Made by a program: the position numbers and the translations under genes
Notes under the pieces: model-generated
Seen by the model: only the letters and a program-made list of their open reading frames with translations
Database searches by the model: none
What the model was told of the DNA's origin: nothing
Shown: piece by piece, positions 36,263 to 44,348 of the stretch
Layout: every line of letters starts with the position of its first letter
How positions within the stretch are numbered: position 1 is the stretch's first letter
Assembly: GCF_014203715.1 (NCBI RefSeq)
Contig: NZ_JACHJP010000008.1
Location: 62,001 to 126,000, forward strand
Source of the DNA: Streptosporangium saharense
GTDB taxonomy: Bacteria > Actinomycetota > Actinomycetes > Streptosporangiales > Streptosporangiaceae
Direction: 5' to 3'
Length of the DNA stretch: 64,000 nucleotides

Positions 36263-36311
36263 CGACTCATATGAAGATGTGGGCGCTATGGCCAGGACAG
36301 CCCGGAAGGCC

Positions 36312-36339
36312 GTCCTATCCCCGCGTATGCGGGGAAGGT
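36312..36339 (-). CRISPR. Solitary type I-E-like CRISPR repeat
   Basis: Read leftward it is 28 bases with TTCCCCGC, loop ATAC, GCGGGG, then ATAGGAC: the I-E layout with a 6-bp CCCCGC/GCGGGG stem and an 8-base 5'-handle-like end. No second copy is found within a spacer distance on either side. It lies upstream of the cas operon, next to an AT-rich leader-like region. Confidence 0.65.
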
Positions 36340-36344
36340 TTGAT

Positions 36345-36760
36345 TCAATGTTGAGCTAACAGATCGGCCTATAACGGAACATCCCGCCGCTATGGGATTT
36401 CGAAGTCGCCTTCGAATGCTCATCCTAGGGGCGAGATGGGGTTCGGGGAGGTGGCTATCAGATTTTTTAATGCTCTATACCTAATTAAGATGAGCTTACA
36501 GCTCAGCCTACAAGATCTAAGATAGCTGACAGCTCAGCATATAACTTTCTAGCGATGAGGGTTGTGCCTCAATGATGACTCGTCGACCTCTCGGTTCAGG
36601 ATGAGATGACCTGTCTATCCGATATATTCTCTAATGTGAACTTATGGGAAAATTATCGAGTAAATGAATCGTTGGGCAATGGGTTATGGGTGATGTCGCA
36701 TCGTCGATATGACGGGGCCTTGCTCTTCTTCCTTGGCTGTCACTCATGCGGCGCGGCTTA
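36345..36760. other. AT-rich leader-like intergenic region
   Basis: About 400 bases strikingly AT-richer than the flanks and free of credible genes. It contains two dyads close together, TGAGCT-TAC-AGCTCA (about 36491-36505) and GCTGA-CAGC-TCAGC (about 36524-36537), which share the direct repeat ACAGCTCAGC. Its position upstream of the solitary repeat fits a CRISPR leader and cas promoter region. No integration-factor site could be assigned. Confidence 0.45.
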
Positions 36761-36763
36761 GAC

Positions 36764-36826
36764 GCTCTCCTGCGAGAGCCTAGAAGTTTGACCAGTCCAA
36801 TCGCCCCTCAGGGCGGGTTGTCAAAC
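36764..36826. repeat. Two adjacent hairpins, one nested
   Basis: GCTCTC-CTGC-GAGAGC (36764-36779) is followed by a nested dyad: outer GTTTGAC (36786-36792) with GTCAAAC (36820-36826), inner CGCCC-CTCA-GGGCG (36802-36815). The arrangement looks like a folded RNA or a protein-binding site rather than a simple terminator. Function unknown. Confidence 0.45.
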
Positions 36827-37081
36827 CTTGCGCTCGACGTCTAGGAAGGAGAGCCGATGGCGGGGAAGAGGAAACCCGATCGGGCCAGGTCTATGAGCGA
36901 CTTCAGCAGGCCATAGACGGACTTGGCTACCGCCTCGGAGAGACGCCGATTCAACGAAGGCCAGAAGATCCGGCCTGAGCCGAGCATCTCGCAGACCATC
37001 ACTTCATTGCTCTTGAGGGCGATGCGTTGATGCTCAGGGAGATTTAGTACTGCTTGATCAGGGCTGGCGGTGGAGATCAGG

Positions 37082-37113
37082 CCCGAAGCGCCACGCGGAG
37101 GCGGCGCTTCGGG
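37082..37113 (-). terminator. Terminator of the halogenase/glycoconjugate operon
   Basis: A perfect 11-bp stem, CCCGAAGCGCC with GGCGCTTCGGG around a 10-base loop, begins 12 bases after the stop of the last gene of the leftward operon. No U-tract, as often in actinomycetes. Confidence 0.7.
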
Positions 37114-37124
37114 AGGGAAGAAGG

Positions 37125-38141
37125 TCAGTCGGACGCTACGACCGACTGCCAGGACGGGGGCATGTTCTTCGAGATCTCTATGCCGGAGAAGATCGACGGT
37201 TCCTGGGGGCCGTGCTTCTTGGCCCAGGTGGCCATTTGGGTCAGGCCGTCGGTGAGGGGGACGGAGGTGGTGCCTACGCCGAGGATTTCGCGGGCTCTGT
37301 CGTGGGAGGAGAAGGCGTGCACGACCTCGTGCCTGGCCTCCACGTGGCGTACGCGGGGTTCGACGCCCATCGCCGTCGCGACCGCCTCGGCCAGTTCGTT
37401 GACGGTGTACGGCGTGTCGCCGCCGATGTTGAAGGTCTGGCCGTAGGCCCTGGGGTTCTCGATCGAGCGGGCGATGGGTGGGGCCACGTCGTCGATGTGG
37501 CTGAAGGCCCTGGTCTGCTCGCCGTCGCCGAAGATGACGCACTCCTCGCCGCGCAGGATCTGGTTCATGAAGATCCCGATGACGTTGCGGTAGCGGTCGC
37601 CGATGTTCTGCCGCTCGCCGTACACGTTGTGCGGGCGGAAGATGATGTACGGCAGGCCGAACATCTCGTGACTGACCTTCAGCTCCTGCTCGACGGCGTA
37701 CTTCGCGATGCCGTAGGGGTCGACCGGGGAGGGGATCAGGTCCTCGGTCATGGGCGGTTCGGCGTGGCCGTACACCGCGATGGAGGAGGTGAAGACGAAG
37801 CAGCGGACGGTGCCCGCGTTGACGGCCGCGTTGATGAGGTTGACGCTGCCGACCACGTTGTTGGTGTAGTTGTAGCGCTTGATGAAGTGGCTCAGCCCCT
37901 CGGCCGCGTAGGCGGCCAGATGGAACACGTGGTCGAACCTCCATTCGGCGAACAGGGCGTCGACCACGCCGGGGTCGCAGATGTCGCCCTGGTGGAAGTG
38001 GGCGCCGGAGGGCACGTTCGCGGCGGTGCCGCCCGACAGGTCGTCGAGCACCACGACCCGGTGACCGGCGCGGAGCAGGTCGGCCGCGACATGGGAGCCG
38101 ATGAACCCGGCACCCCCGGTGACGAGCGAGGTGTAGGTCAT
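37125..38141 (-). CDS. NAD-dependent nucleotide-sugar epimerase/dehydratase
   Basis: About 338 residues, an extended short-chain dehydrogenase. VTGGAGFIGSHVAADLL binds NAD; SSIAVYG and YGIAKYAVE give the Ser and YxxxK catalytic residues; RPHNVYGERQ and the GDGEQTRAFSHIDDV region bind the nucleotide sugar, as in GalE-like UDP-sugar 4-epimerases. ATG at 38141 follows AAAGGAAG, better than the GTG at 38159. It is last in the 13-gene operon, 4 bases after the flippase gene, so it likely supplies the sugar for the glycosyltransferase. Confidence 0.87.
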   Translation of the reverse strand: MTYTSLVTGGAGFIGSHVAADLLRAGHRVVVLDDLSGGTAANVPSGAHFHQGDICDPGVVDALFAEWRFDHVFHLAAYAAEGLSHFIKRYNYTNNVVGSVNLINAAVNAGTVRCFVFTSSIAVYGHAEPPMTEDLIPSPVDPYGIAKYAVEQELKVSHEMFGLPYIIFRPHNVYGERQNIGDRYRNVIGIFMNQILRGEECVIFGDGEQTRAFSHIDDVAPPIARSIENPRAYGQTFNIGGDTPYTVNELAEAVATAMGVEPRVRHVEARHEVVHAFSSHDRAREILGVGTTSVPLTDGLTQMATWAKKHGPQEPSIFSGIEISKNMPPSWQSVVASD

Positions 38142-38145
38142 GAAG

Positions 38146-39387
38146 CTACTTCCTTTCACCGATGAGGACGTGAGACACGGGTTTTTCCAGGGTCCGCAGC
38201 CAGCGCAGGATGAACAGGGCGTGGACGAGTTCGCCGAAGGCCAGCACGGTCACCGCGCCGAGCGCGCCCGCCCACGGCACGATCGAGAAGGCCAGCGCCC
38301 CGACCGCGACCAGTGAGATCGCCGCCCCCACCGAGGTCGCGGCCAGGGCCCCGGCGCTGGCGTTCTCCATCACGTAGTTGGCGCTGCCGACCGCGAAGAT
38401 CACCGGCACGCACGCCGCGTAGACGATGACGACCCCGATCCCGCCGTACGGCCGCAGCACCAGCAGCGCGACCGCCAGCACGGCCGGCACGTACAGCACG
38501 CCGACCAGCACCAGCAGCCGCAGCCACCGGGCAAGCCGGTCGTAGGTCGCGGTCAGGTCGCGCTGGTTCAGGGAGCGCGAGACGTCGGGCTGTAGCACGC
38601 GCAGCAGGTAGGAGAAGGCGTTCAGCAGCAGCGCCGAGGCGACGGAGGCCATGTAGAGGCCGGTGCTCTCGGCCCGTGCGCCGGTCACCTTGAGCACCAC
38701 GAACAGCAGGCTCATCGACAGGCCGCCGACCAGGTCGGGGATGGCCATCAGCAGCGACGTCCGCACCGCGATCCGCACGAGTGTACGGCGCCGCAGCCCG
38801 GCGAACCGGGGACGCAGCATGAGCAGCAGCACCACGTTGAGCGTGGCCATCGTGGTCACGGTCAACGCCAGGAACGTCACCGGGGACACCTCGAACACGA
38901 ACGCCGCGCCCGTCCAGCAGACCAGCGCCACGCAGAGCGTCAGGTGGGCGGCCACGTCCCGCTTCGGCCTGCCCAGCGCCCTGGACAGGCCGACCATCAC
39001 CTGGGTGAGGCCGACGCAGATCGCGTACAGCCCGGCCAGTCCGGCGATCGCCCAGTGACCTGAGTGGCCGAGGGAGACCGTGGTCGCCAGCACCGCGAGC
39101 GCCACGGAAAGCAGCAGCGCGCAGAGCGTGACGAAGACGCCGACCAGCGACGCGACGGTGTGCCGCAGCCTCGGGATCAGCTTCAGCGCGCACTTCTCGA
39201 TCCCGATCGAGGCCAGGGGAGCCAGGAACATCATGCTGCCCATGGCCTGGGCATAGTCCTCGTACTCCCCGGCCCCCCAGGCGGCGAGCAGCGCCAGGTT
39301 GGACAGCAGCACGGTCCCCCGGAACGCCGCCCGCCCGCCGAGCAGCATCGCCAGGCCCCGAGTCCTGGGTGTTCCCGGCAGTCTCAT
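38146..39387 (-). CDS. Polysaccharide/lipid-linked flippase (MATE/Wzx-like)
   Basis: 413 residues, about 12 predicted membrane helices with the spacing of the oligosaccharide flippase superfamily (GRAAFRGTVLLSNLALLAAW, AFSYLLRVLQPDVSRSLN, FILRWLRTLEKP tail). ATG at 39387 overlaps the upstream ligase stop (ATGA). It probably moves the lipid-linked or amphiphilic cluster product across the membrane. Confidence 0.75.
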   Translation of the reverse strand: MRLPGTPRTRGLAMLLGGRAAFRGTVLLSNLALLAAWGAGEYEDYAQAMGSMMFLAPLASIGIEKCALKLIPRLRHTVASLVGVFVTLCALLLSVALAVLATTVSLGHSGHWAIAGLAGLYAICVGLTQVMVGLSRALGRPKRDVAAHLTLCVALVCWTGAAFVFEVSPVTFLALTVTTMATLNVVLLLMLRPRFAGLRRRTLVRIAVRTSLLMAIPDLVGGLSMSLLFVVLKVTGARAESTGLYMASVASALLLNAFSYLLRVLQPDVSRSLNQRDLTATYDRLARWLRLLVLVGVLYVPAVLAVALLVLRPYGGIGVVIVYAACVPVIFAVGSANYVMENASAGALAATSVGAAISLVAVGALAFSIVPWAGALGAVTVLAFGELVHALFILRWLRTLEKPVSHVLIGERK

Positions 39388-40661
39388 GTGAGGGGGGCGG
39401 CGTAGTCGGAGGTGACGAACCTGCCCTTTCCGCCGACGGTGATCCGTACGGTCTCCGCGGGCACGACCTCCAGCGGGAACTCCCCACCGGCCAGGGTGAA
39501 CAGCTTGTGCCGTACGGTCTCGTAGACCCCCTCGCCCGCCTCGTCGGTCGGGACGACGTGCACCCGCACCAGCCCTTCGGCGTCCTGGTGCACGAAGCAC
39601 TCGCTGACCCCGGGGTGGGTCGCGGCCAGGTGCAGGAACGCGTCCGGGTAGAGCCGTTCCCCCGAGGGGAGCGTGACGTAGTCGTTGCTCCGCCCCGTCG
39701 TCAGTCGCAACGTGCGGAAACGGCGGCCGCAACGGCACCGCCCTGGCTCGATGAGCCCGATGTCGCCCAGGTTGTAGCGGACCAGCGGCATGGCGCGTTC
39801 GAGGAAGGCCGTGACGACGACGTGGCCCTGCTCCCCGTCGGGCAGCGGGATGCCGTTGTCGTCCACGACCTCGCAGTAGATCCGGTCCTCACCCAGGTGG
39901 GCGCGGCCGTAGCGGCAGTCGTAGGTGACGTTGAGCACCTCGAACGCCGAGTACTCGTCGAAGACCGGGGCTCCGAACTGCTCGGCGAACAGCTTCCTGT
40001 GCTCGGGCAGCAGCAGCTCCGACTCCGTCATGACGATCCGCAGCGTACGGCGCAGCCGGGCCATCTCCTCCGGGGTGAGCGCGCGCAGCAGCGCCCTCAG
40101 GTGGACCGGGTAACCGATCAGCACCTTGGGCCGGTTGGCCAGCAGTTCCTCCTTGATCTCCCGCATCGGGCGGTGCGAGAGGATCACGTGCCTGCGGAAC
40201 AGGTTGAACCGCTCGAACATGCGGGCGGGAGGCGCGAACGGGCGGATGTGGCTGAGCCGGTCGGTCGGCAGGTAGCGTCCGGTCGCCAGGAACCGGCGCA
40301 CGCAGGCGGCCATGTGGTAGTCGTGGCTGTCCTGGTCGTGCACGATCCTGACCCGCCTGCCCGTGCTCCCGCTGGTCTGGAAGGACAGGCAGTCGTCCAG
40401 GTCCACGCCGTCGGCGATCATGCGTTCCAGCGGCTGGTCGCGCAGCACCTGCTTGTCCAGCACGGGAAGACGCGCCAGGTCGGCCAGGGTGCGCAGCGGC
40501 CCACCGGCGTAGCGGGGGTCGTCACGGTAGTAGGGCACCCGGGTCCTGGCCACGGCGAGCATCCGGTTGATCCCGTCGAGCTGACGGCGGCGCAGCCCTG
40601 CCGCGCCGCCGTACTGCCGGGCGATGGTGAGCGGTATGTAGGCCGCCTCCCGCAGGAGCAT
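39384..40661 (-). CDS. PaaK/CapK-family adenylate-forming enzyme (A)
   Basis: 425 residues of the phenylacetate-CoA ligase-like branch of ANL enzymes. The N-terminal VARTRVPYYRDDP leads to the P-loop SFQTSGSTGRRVRI, then TESELLLPEH, EYSAFEVLN, MPLVRYNLGDIG and a zinc-like RCRCGRRF segment, then TTGRSNDYVTLPSG at the hinge. It should activate a carboxylate as acyl-AMP. CapK-type relatives work in surface polysaccharide and natural-product loci. It is the second such enzyme in the operon (see 44326-45705). Product acceptor unknown. Confidence 0.82.
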   Translation of the reverse strand: MLLREAAYIPLTIARQYGGAAGLRRRQLDGINRMLAVARTRVPYYRDDPRYAGGPLRTLADLARLPVLDKQVLRDQPLERMIADGVDLDDCLSFQTSGSTGRRVRIVHDQDSHDYHMAACVRRFLATGRYLPTDRLSHIRPFAPPARMFERFNLFRRHVILSHRPMREIKEELLANRPKVLIGYPVHLRALLRALTPEEMARLRRTLRIVMTESELLLPEHRKLFAEQFGAPVFDEYSAFEVLNVTYDCRYGRAHLGEDRIYCEVVDDNGIPLPDGEQGHVVVTAFLERAMPLVRYNLGDIGLIEPGRCRCGRRFRTLRLTTGRSNDYVTLPSGERLYPDAFLHLAATHPGVSECFVHQDAEGLVRVHVVPTDEAGEGVYETVRHKLFTLAGGEFPLEVVPAETVRITVGGKGRFVTSDYAAPLT

Positions 40662-40663
40662 CG

Positions 40664-41350
40664 TTACGCGCTCTCCGACCGCGTCCCGCGCGGCCTGACC
40701 CGGCTGGCCAGCGCGTCCCACCAGCGCTGGGGGCTGAAGAAGACCAGCAGCGCCAGCACCACGTGCACCGCGATGAAGGCGAACGCCTCGTTCCTGGTCG
40801 GCGGGTGGCCGAGGAACACGGTCATGTGCGAGGCCCAGTCCCACACGGCGGGGATCGTGGCGTAGGCCGGGTCGGTGTGGTCGTTGACCGTGAGGAAGGC
40901 CAGGTCCTCAAGACCGGACAGCATCAGCAGCAGCATGCCGTACGCCAACCTGCGCGTGAGGGCAGAGGTGCCGCCGCCGAGCCGGTTGGCCAGCGTGATC
41001 GTCAGGATGATCAGCGGCGTCAGCGTGAGCACGTGGTAGTACAGCGCGTAGAAGGACTCCCTGGTCCCGGTCTCCACGCCGCCGTAGAAGAAGATCTTCG
41101 GCACGAAGTAGAGGAAGAACACCAGGAACGCGATCGGCAGCGTGATCAGCGGGAGCTTGAGCCGCTTGGCCCAGTCCACGTCGAGTCTGGCGAGGGCCTC
41201 GGTGGCGAAGACGAACGGCAGCAGCTTCACCAGGAACAGCCCGAGTGACTTCACCTCCCGGTCGTGCGGCAGGCCGAACCAGACGAAGGCCGCGGCGGCG
41301 ACGGCCAGCGCGACGAATATCAGGAAGCCGAGGGGCTTGCGGGGGAGCAT
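40664..41350 (-). CDS. Six-to-seven-helix membrane protein
   Basis: 228 residues, hydrophobic, with about seven helices (LGFLIFVALAVAAAAFVWFG, PLITLPIAFLVFFLYFVP, YHVLTLTPLIILTITLAN and others) and a conserved-looking DLAFLTVNDHTDPAYA loop. I do not recognise the family. Its start lies inside the last 31 bases of the ATP-grasp gene. It may be a transport or lipid-modifying partner of the glycosyltransferase. Confidence 0.65.
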   Translation of the reverse strand: MLPRKPLGFLIFVALAVAAAAFVWFGLPHDREVKSLGLFLVKLLPFVFATEALARLDVDWAKRLKLPLITLPIAFLVFFLYFVPKIFFYGGVETGTRESFYALYYHVLTLTPLIILTITLANRLGGGTSALTRRLAYGMLLLMLSGLEDLAFLTVNDHTDPAYATIPAVWDWASHMTVFLGHPPTRNEAFAFIAVHVVLALLVFFSPQRWWDALASRVRPRGTRSESA

Positions 41351-42555
41351 TGTTGACCTCTCGTGTCAGGCTCGATCTCGAATCGGAGGGTGCGCAGGGC
41401 CCGATCGACGGCCTCGTCGAGCGCCTCGCGCGTGTCGGCCACCATGACCAGGTAGCCGAGTTTGTGGCCCGCCTGCGTGTAGGCGTTCACGTGGTCGCCG
41501 GGGGACTTGAACACCTGCACCTCGACGACCTCGGGCATCCGCCGCAGGGCGTCGAGTCCCTCGACGGCGGTGAGCGTCCCGTCGGTCTCGGCCGCCAGGA
41601 TCCGCAGTGTTGCGGTACGGCGCCGCGTGACGTCGATCGTCAGCGGCTCGCCGAGGGCCAGCCGGATGGCGGCCTCGACGGTGTTCAGCCCGAAGGCGTG
41701 CCTGACCATCAGCGGCATGCCGTTGCCGCCGAGCCTGGCGCCCATCTCGATGAGGTGGATGTCGCCCGCCGGGGTGAGCACGAAGTCGAGGTTGACCGGC
41801 CCCTGCCGGTGCCCGACCTCGGCGCAGATCGCGACGACCGCCTCGCGCAGCCGCGTGTGGACGTCCTCGTCGAGGTCGGCGGGGACGGTGTGGGAGACGC
41901 TGATCATCGCGGGCCTGCCGGTGATGACCCGGTCGGTGACCGCCATGAACGCCAGCTCGCCCCCGGCGAGGAAGCACTCCACGGCGCCGTGCCTGCCCTC
42001 GACCAGCTCCTCCAGGATCACCTGGCGGGAGAAGGAGTACTTGCGGGCGTACTCAAGTGCGCCGGGCAGGTCGGCGGGGTCGTCGAGGACCGTGATTCCC
42101 TTACTGCCCGAGGAGTCGGCGGGTTTGACGATCAGCGGGTAGCCGATCTCGGCCGCGGCCGTCATGAGGTTGTCCACGTCGTCGTCCTGGACGTGCCGGT
42201 AGGTCGGCAGCCCGACCCTGGCGACCACCTCGCGGAAGAACCCCTTGTCCACCGAGCAGCGCAGCGCGTCCGGCGCGACCTGGTGCGCCGTCCGGTAGAT
42301 GCGGCTCAGCGCCGCCACCGACTCCTGGGCGGCGTCACTGGCGGGGGAGATCACGGCCGCGACGTCGACAGGCCCGAGGGCGCGGGCGATGCCCTCGGGA
42401 TCCCTGCTGGTCATGCAGAGGAAGTGGTCGGCCTCGGCGGCGCCGAGCGCGTCGGGGCGCTGGTCGACGCCGATCACCCGGTAGCCGAGCCTGCGGCCCT
42501 CCCGGTAGGCGGGGATCTGGTCCTCGCCCCCGCCGAGCACGATGAGGTTTCTCAA
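41320..42555 (-). CDS. ATP-grasp carboxylate-amine ligase
   Basis: 411 residues from TTG at 42555, which overlaps the glycosyltransferase stop (TTGA). An N-terminal pre-ATP-grasp domain (LIVLGGGEDQIPAYREGRRLGY) precedes the ATP-grasp: PLIVKPADSSGSKGI, then VILEELVEG, then the Mg-binding end LIEMGARLGGN. Such biotin-carboxylase-like enzymes form amide bonds via acyl phosphates. In this operon it could couple an amino acid, possibly the halogenated one, to a carboxylate. Confidence 0.85.
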   Translation of the reverse strand: MRNLIVLGGGEDQIPAYREGRRLGYRVIGVDQRPDALGAAEADHFLCMTSRDPEGIARALGPVDVAAVISPASDAAQESVAALSRIYRTAHQVAPDALRCSVDKGFFREVVARVGLPTYRHVQDDDVDNLMTAAAEIGYPLIVKPADSSGSKGITVLDDPADLPGALEYARKYSFSRQVILEELVEGRHGAVECFLAGGELAFMAVTDRVITGRPAMISVSHTVPADLDEDVHTRLREAVVAICAEVGHRQGPVNLDFVLTPAGDIHLIEMGARLGGNGMPLMVRHAFGLNTVEAAIRLALGEPLTIDVTRRRTATLRILAAETDGTLTAVEGLDALRRMPEVVEVQVFKSPGDHVNAYTQAGHKLGYLVMVADTREALDEAVDRALRTLRFEIEPDTRGQQCSPASPSAS

Positions 42556-43601
42556 CTGGCGTCCTCCCAGACCTCTGGTTCCCTGAAGTGACCGCTGACG
42601 TCGGGTGTCTCGTATCCGTAGAGCGCCTCGGCAGCGCGGATCGGGATGTTGGCCTCCCGGATCTGGTAGCGGGGCACGCCGATCGCCTGCACCCGCATCA
42701 CCCGCACGAGGTAGCGCGCGACGACCATCAGCAGGGCCAGCGCGACCAGGACGGCCACCAGCCCGGCCAGCTCGATCGCCGTCGGCCCGAGCCGCCCGGT
42801 GAGCGCCAGCGCGAGCACCGCCGTACCGGCCGCCATCACCACGCCGGACAGGCCGACCAGCCAGGTCAGCGGCCGGAACGAGAACCCGAAGAACAACTCG
42901 ACGGCGTGCGAGAACAGCTTGCGCAGATTCCACTTGCCCTGGCCGTCGAGGCGGGGCTGGTGCGCGGTGGGCAGCGTGGTGTACCTCGCGCCGAGCAGCG
43001 GGGCGGTGGCGATGAAGTACGGCGTGGACAGCCTGCTGTCCACCACCTTGTGCGCCACGCTGGTGCGGACGATCCGGAACACCGACGCCCCCTGGGGCAG
43101 CTCGATGCCCAGCCACCTGCGGGCGATCGTCTGGTGCGCCCAGGTGCCGAGCCTCCGGTGCCACGGGTCCTGCCGGTTCTCGCGTACGGCGAAGACCACG
43201 TCGTACCCTTCGAGCGCCTTGTCCACCAGACGGTGCATCTCGTGCGGCGGCGACTGCAGGTCGGCGTCGAACTGGACCGTCCACGGCTTGGAGGCGTACT
43301 TGAACCCCGCCGAGAAGGCCGCCTCAAGACCGAAGTTCCTGGCGAAGGAGATGTACTTCACCCGGGAGTCCTCGGCGGCGAACCCCTTGATCGCGTCGAG
43401 GGTGCCGTCGGTGCTGCCGTCGTCGACGAACAGCAGCTCGACGTCGTCGTACCTCGCCAGCTCGGCCCGGATCTCCCGGTAGGCACGCTCGACACAGTCG
43501 ATCTCGTTGTAGCAGGGGACCATCGCGGTGATGCCGGGGGGCGGGACACGGCCCGCCCCCCGCTTCACCCGTGAGTCCATCGAACGCACGGAGTCGGCCA
43601 T
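42552..43601 (-). CDS. Family 2 glycosyltransferase (DPM/GtrB-like)
   Basis: 349 residues. The cytoplasmic GT-A domain has AMVPCYNE, LLFVDDGSTDGTLD, FDADLQSPP (DxD-type) and PQGASVFRI; two C-terminal helices (WLVGLSGVVMAAGTAVLALA, LAGLVAVLVALALLMVVARY) anchor it. This layout transfers a sugar from a nucleotide donor to polyprenyl phosphate. With two sugar-nucleotide enzymes and a flippase nearby it makes a lipid-linked sugar for the cluster product. Confidence 0.87.
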   Translation of the reverse strand: MADSVRSMDSRVKRGAGRVPPPGITAMVPCYNEIDCVERAYREIRAELARYDDVELLFVDDGSTDGTLDAIKGFAAEDSRVKYISFARNFGLEAAFSAGFKYASKPWTVQFDADLQSPPHEMHRLVDKALEGYDVVFAVRENRQDPWHRRLGTWAHQTIARRWLGIELPQGASVFRIVRTSVAHKVVDSRLSTPYFIATAPLLGARYTTLPTAHQPRLDGQGKWNLRKLFSHAVELFFGFSFRPLTWLVGLSGVVMAAGTAVLALALTGRLGPTAIELAGLVAVLVALALLMVVARYLVRVMRVQAIGVPRYQIREANIPIRAAEALYGYETPDVSGHFREPEVWEDAS

Positions 43602-43604
43602 CGG

Positions 43605-44348
43605 TCAGTCGAACATCGCGTGCATGGTCTCGTGGGTCGCTTCCTTCTTGCTGTCGGACTCACTGCCCCAGCACGTGTTGAGGATGATGCGGGTCTTGTC
43701 CGCGTTCAGCGGGATCGTCCGGTGCAGCGTGGTGTCGGACCGCAGGAAGTACAGGTCGCCGGTGACGTGACCCCAGGTCCTGATCGGGTGTGCCTGGAGG
43801 TACTCCTCGACGCGCGGGTCCTCCTTGTTCCAGTCGGTGTGCGGGACGCACTGGAGCTGGCCGCCGTACTTGGCGTCGGGGGCCTCGATGATCCAGATGA
43901 CGGTGAAGCTGAAGTCACCCCAGTGCCAGCCGTGGGTGTCGCCCTTCTTGTGCTGGCGGATGGCGATGTACTTCTCCTCCTCCCACGGGCACTGCAGGAC
44001 CGGCTGCGCGGCCAGCCTGGACAGGAAGTCCATCAGCGCCTGGGACTCGTAGATGGCGGGGATGAGCTCGCTGTCCTTGGCGATGGCCTGCTGGCTGATC
44101 GTGCTCATGTAGCGGGGCGAGTTGCCCGTCTCGGCGAGCTGGATGTCGATCCGCTTCTCGTGCAGGTCGAGCAGCCGGTGGACCTCGGTGCTGACCTCCT
44201 GGAACAGGTCCTCGGAGACCAGGCCGGGCAGCTTGACGTACCCCTCGCGGCGGAAGTGCTGCGAGAGTTTGCGTACGGCGTGCTCGTCGGCGTACCGGGT
44301 CTTCAGGTGTTCGGCGAGACGCTGGTCAATCGTTTCCTTCAGCGACAT
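43605..44348 (-). CDS. BesD-like Fe(II)/2-oxoglutarate amino-acid halogenase
   Basis: 247 residues. The iron motif is His142-Trp-Gly144-Asp145 in THGWHWGDFSF: an HxG motif, with the carboxylate ligand replaced by Gly as in radical halogenases, where chloride occupies the site. The distal His is His209 in TLHRTIPL and Arg220 in KTRIILN would bind 2-oxoglutarate. As I recall BesD (4-chlorolysine halogenase), every key position lines up with a constant offset of five: BesD R74, E120, H134, H137, G139, D140 and H204 correspond to R79, E125, H139, H142, G144, D145 and H209. Chlorination of free lysine or a similar amino acid is therefore likely, though not proven. Confidence 0.82.
   Translation of the reverse strand: MSLKETIDQRLAEHLKTRYADEHAVRKLSQHFRREGYVKLPGLVSEDLFQEVSTEVHRLLDLHEKRIDIQLAETGNSPRYMSTISQQAIAKDSELIPAIYESQALMDFLSRLAAQPVLQCPWEEEKYIAIRQHKKGDTHGWHWGDFSFTVIWIIEAPDAKYGGQLQCVPHTDWNKEDPRVEEYLQAHPIRTWGHVTGDLYFLRSDTTLHRTIPLNADKTRIILNTCWGSESDSKKEATHETMHAMFD

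Noticed and set aside
36841..37944. Long leftward frame overlapping the epimerase gene
   Set aside because: It is a high-GC shadow of the epimerase at 37125-38141, with Arg/Gly/His-rich composition and no domain.
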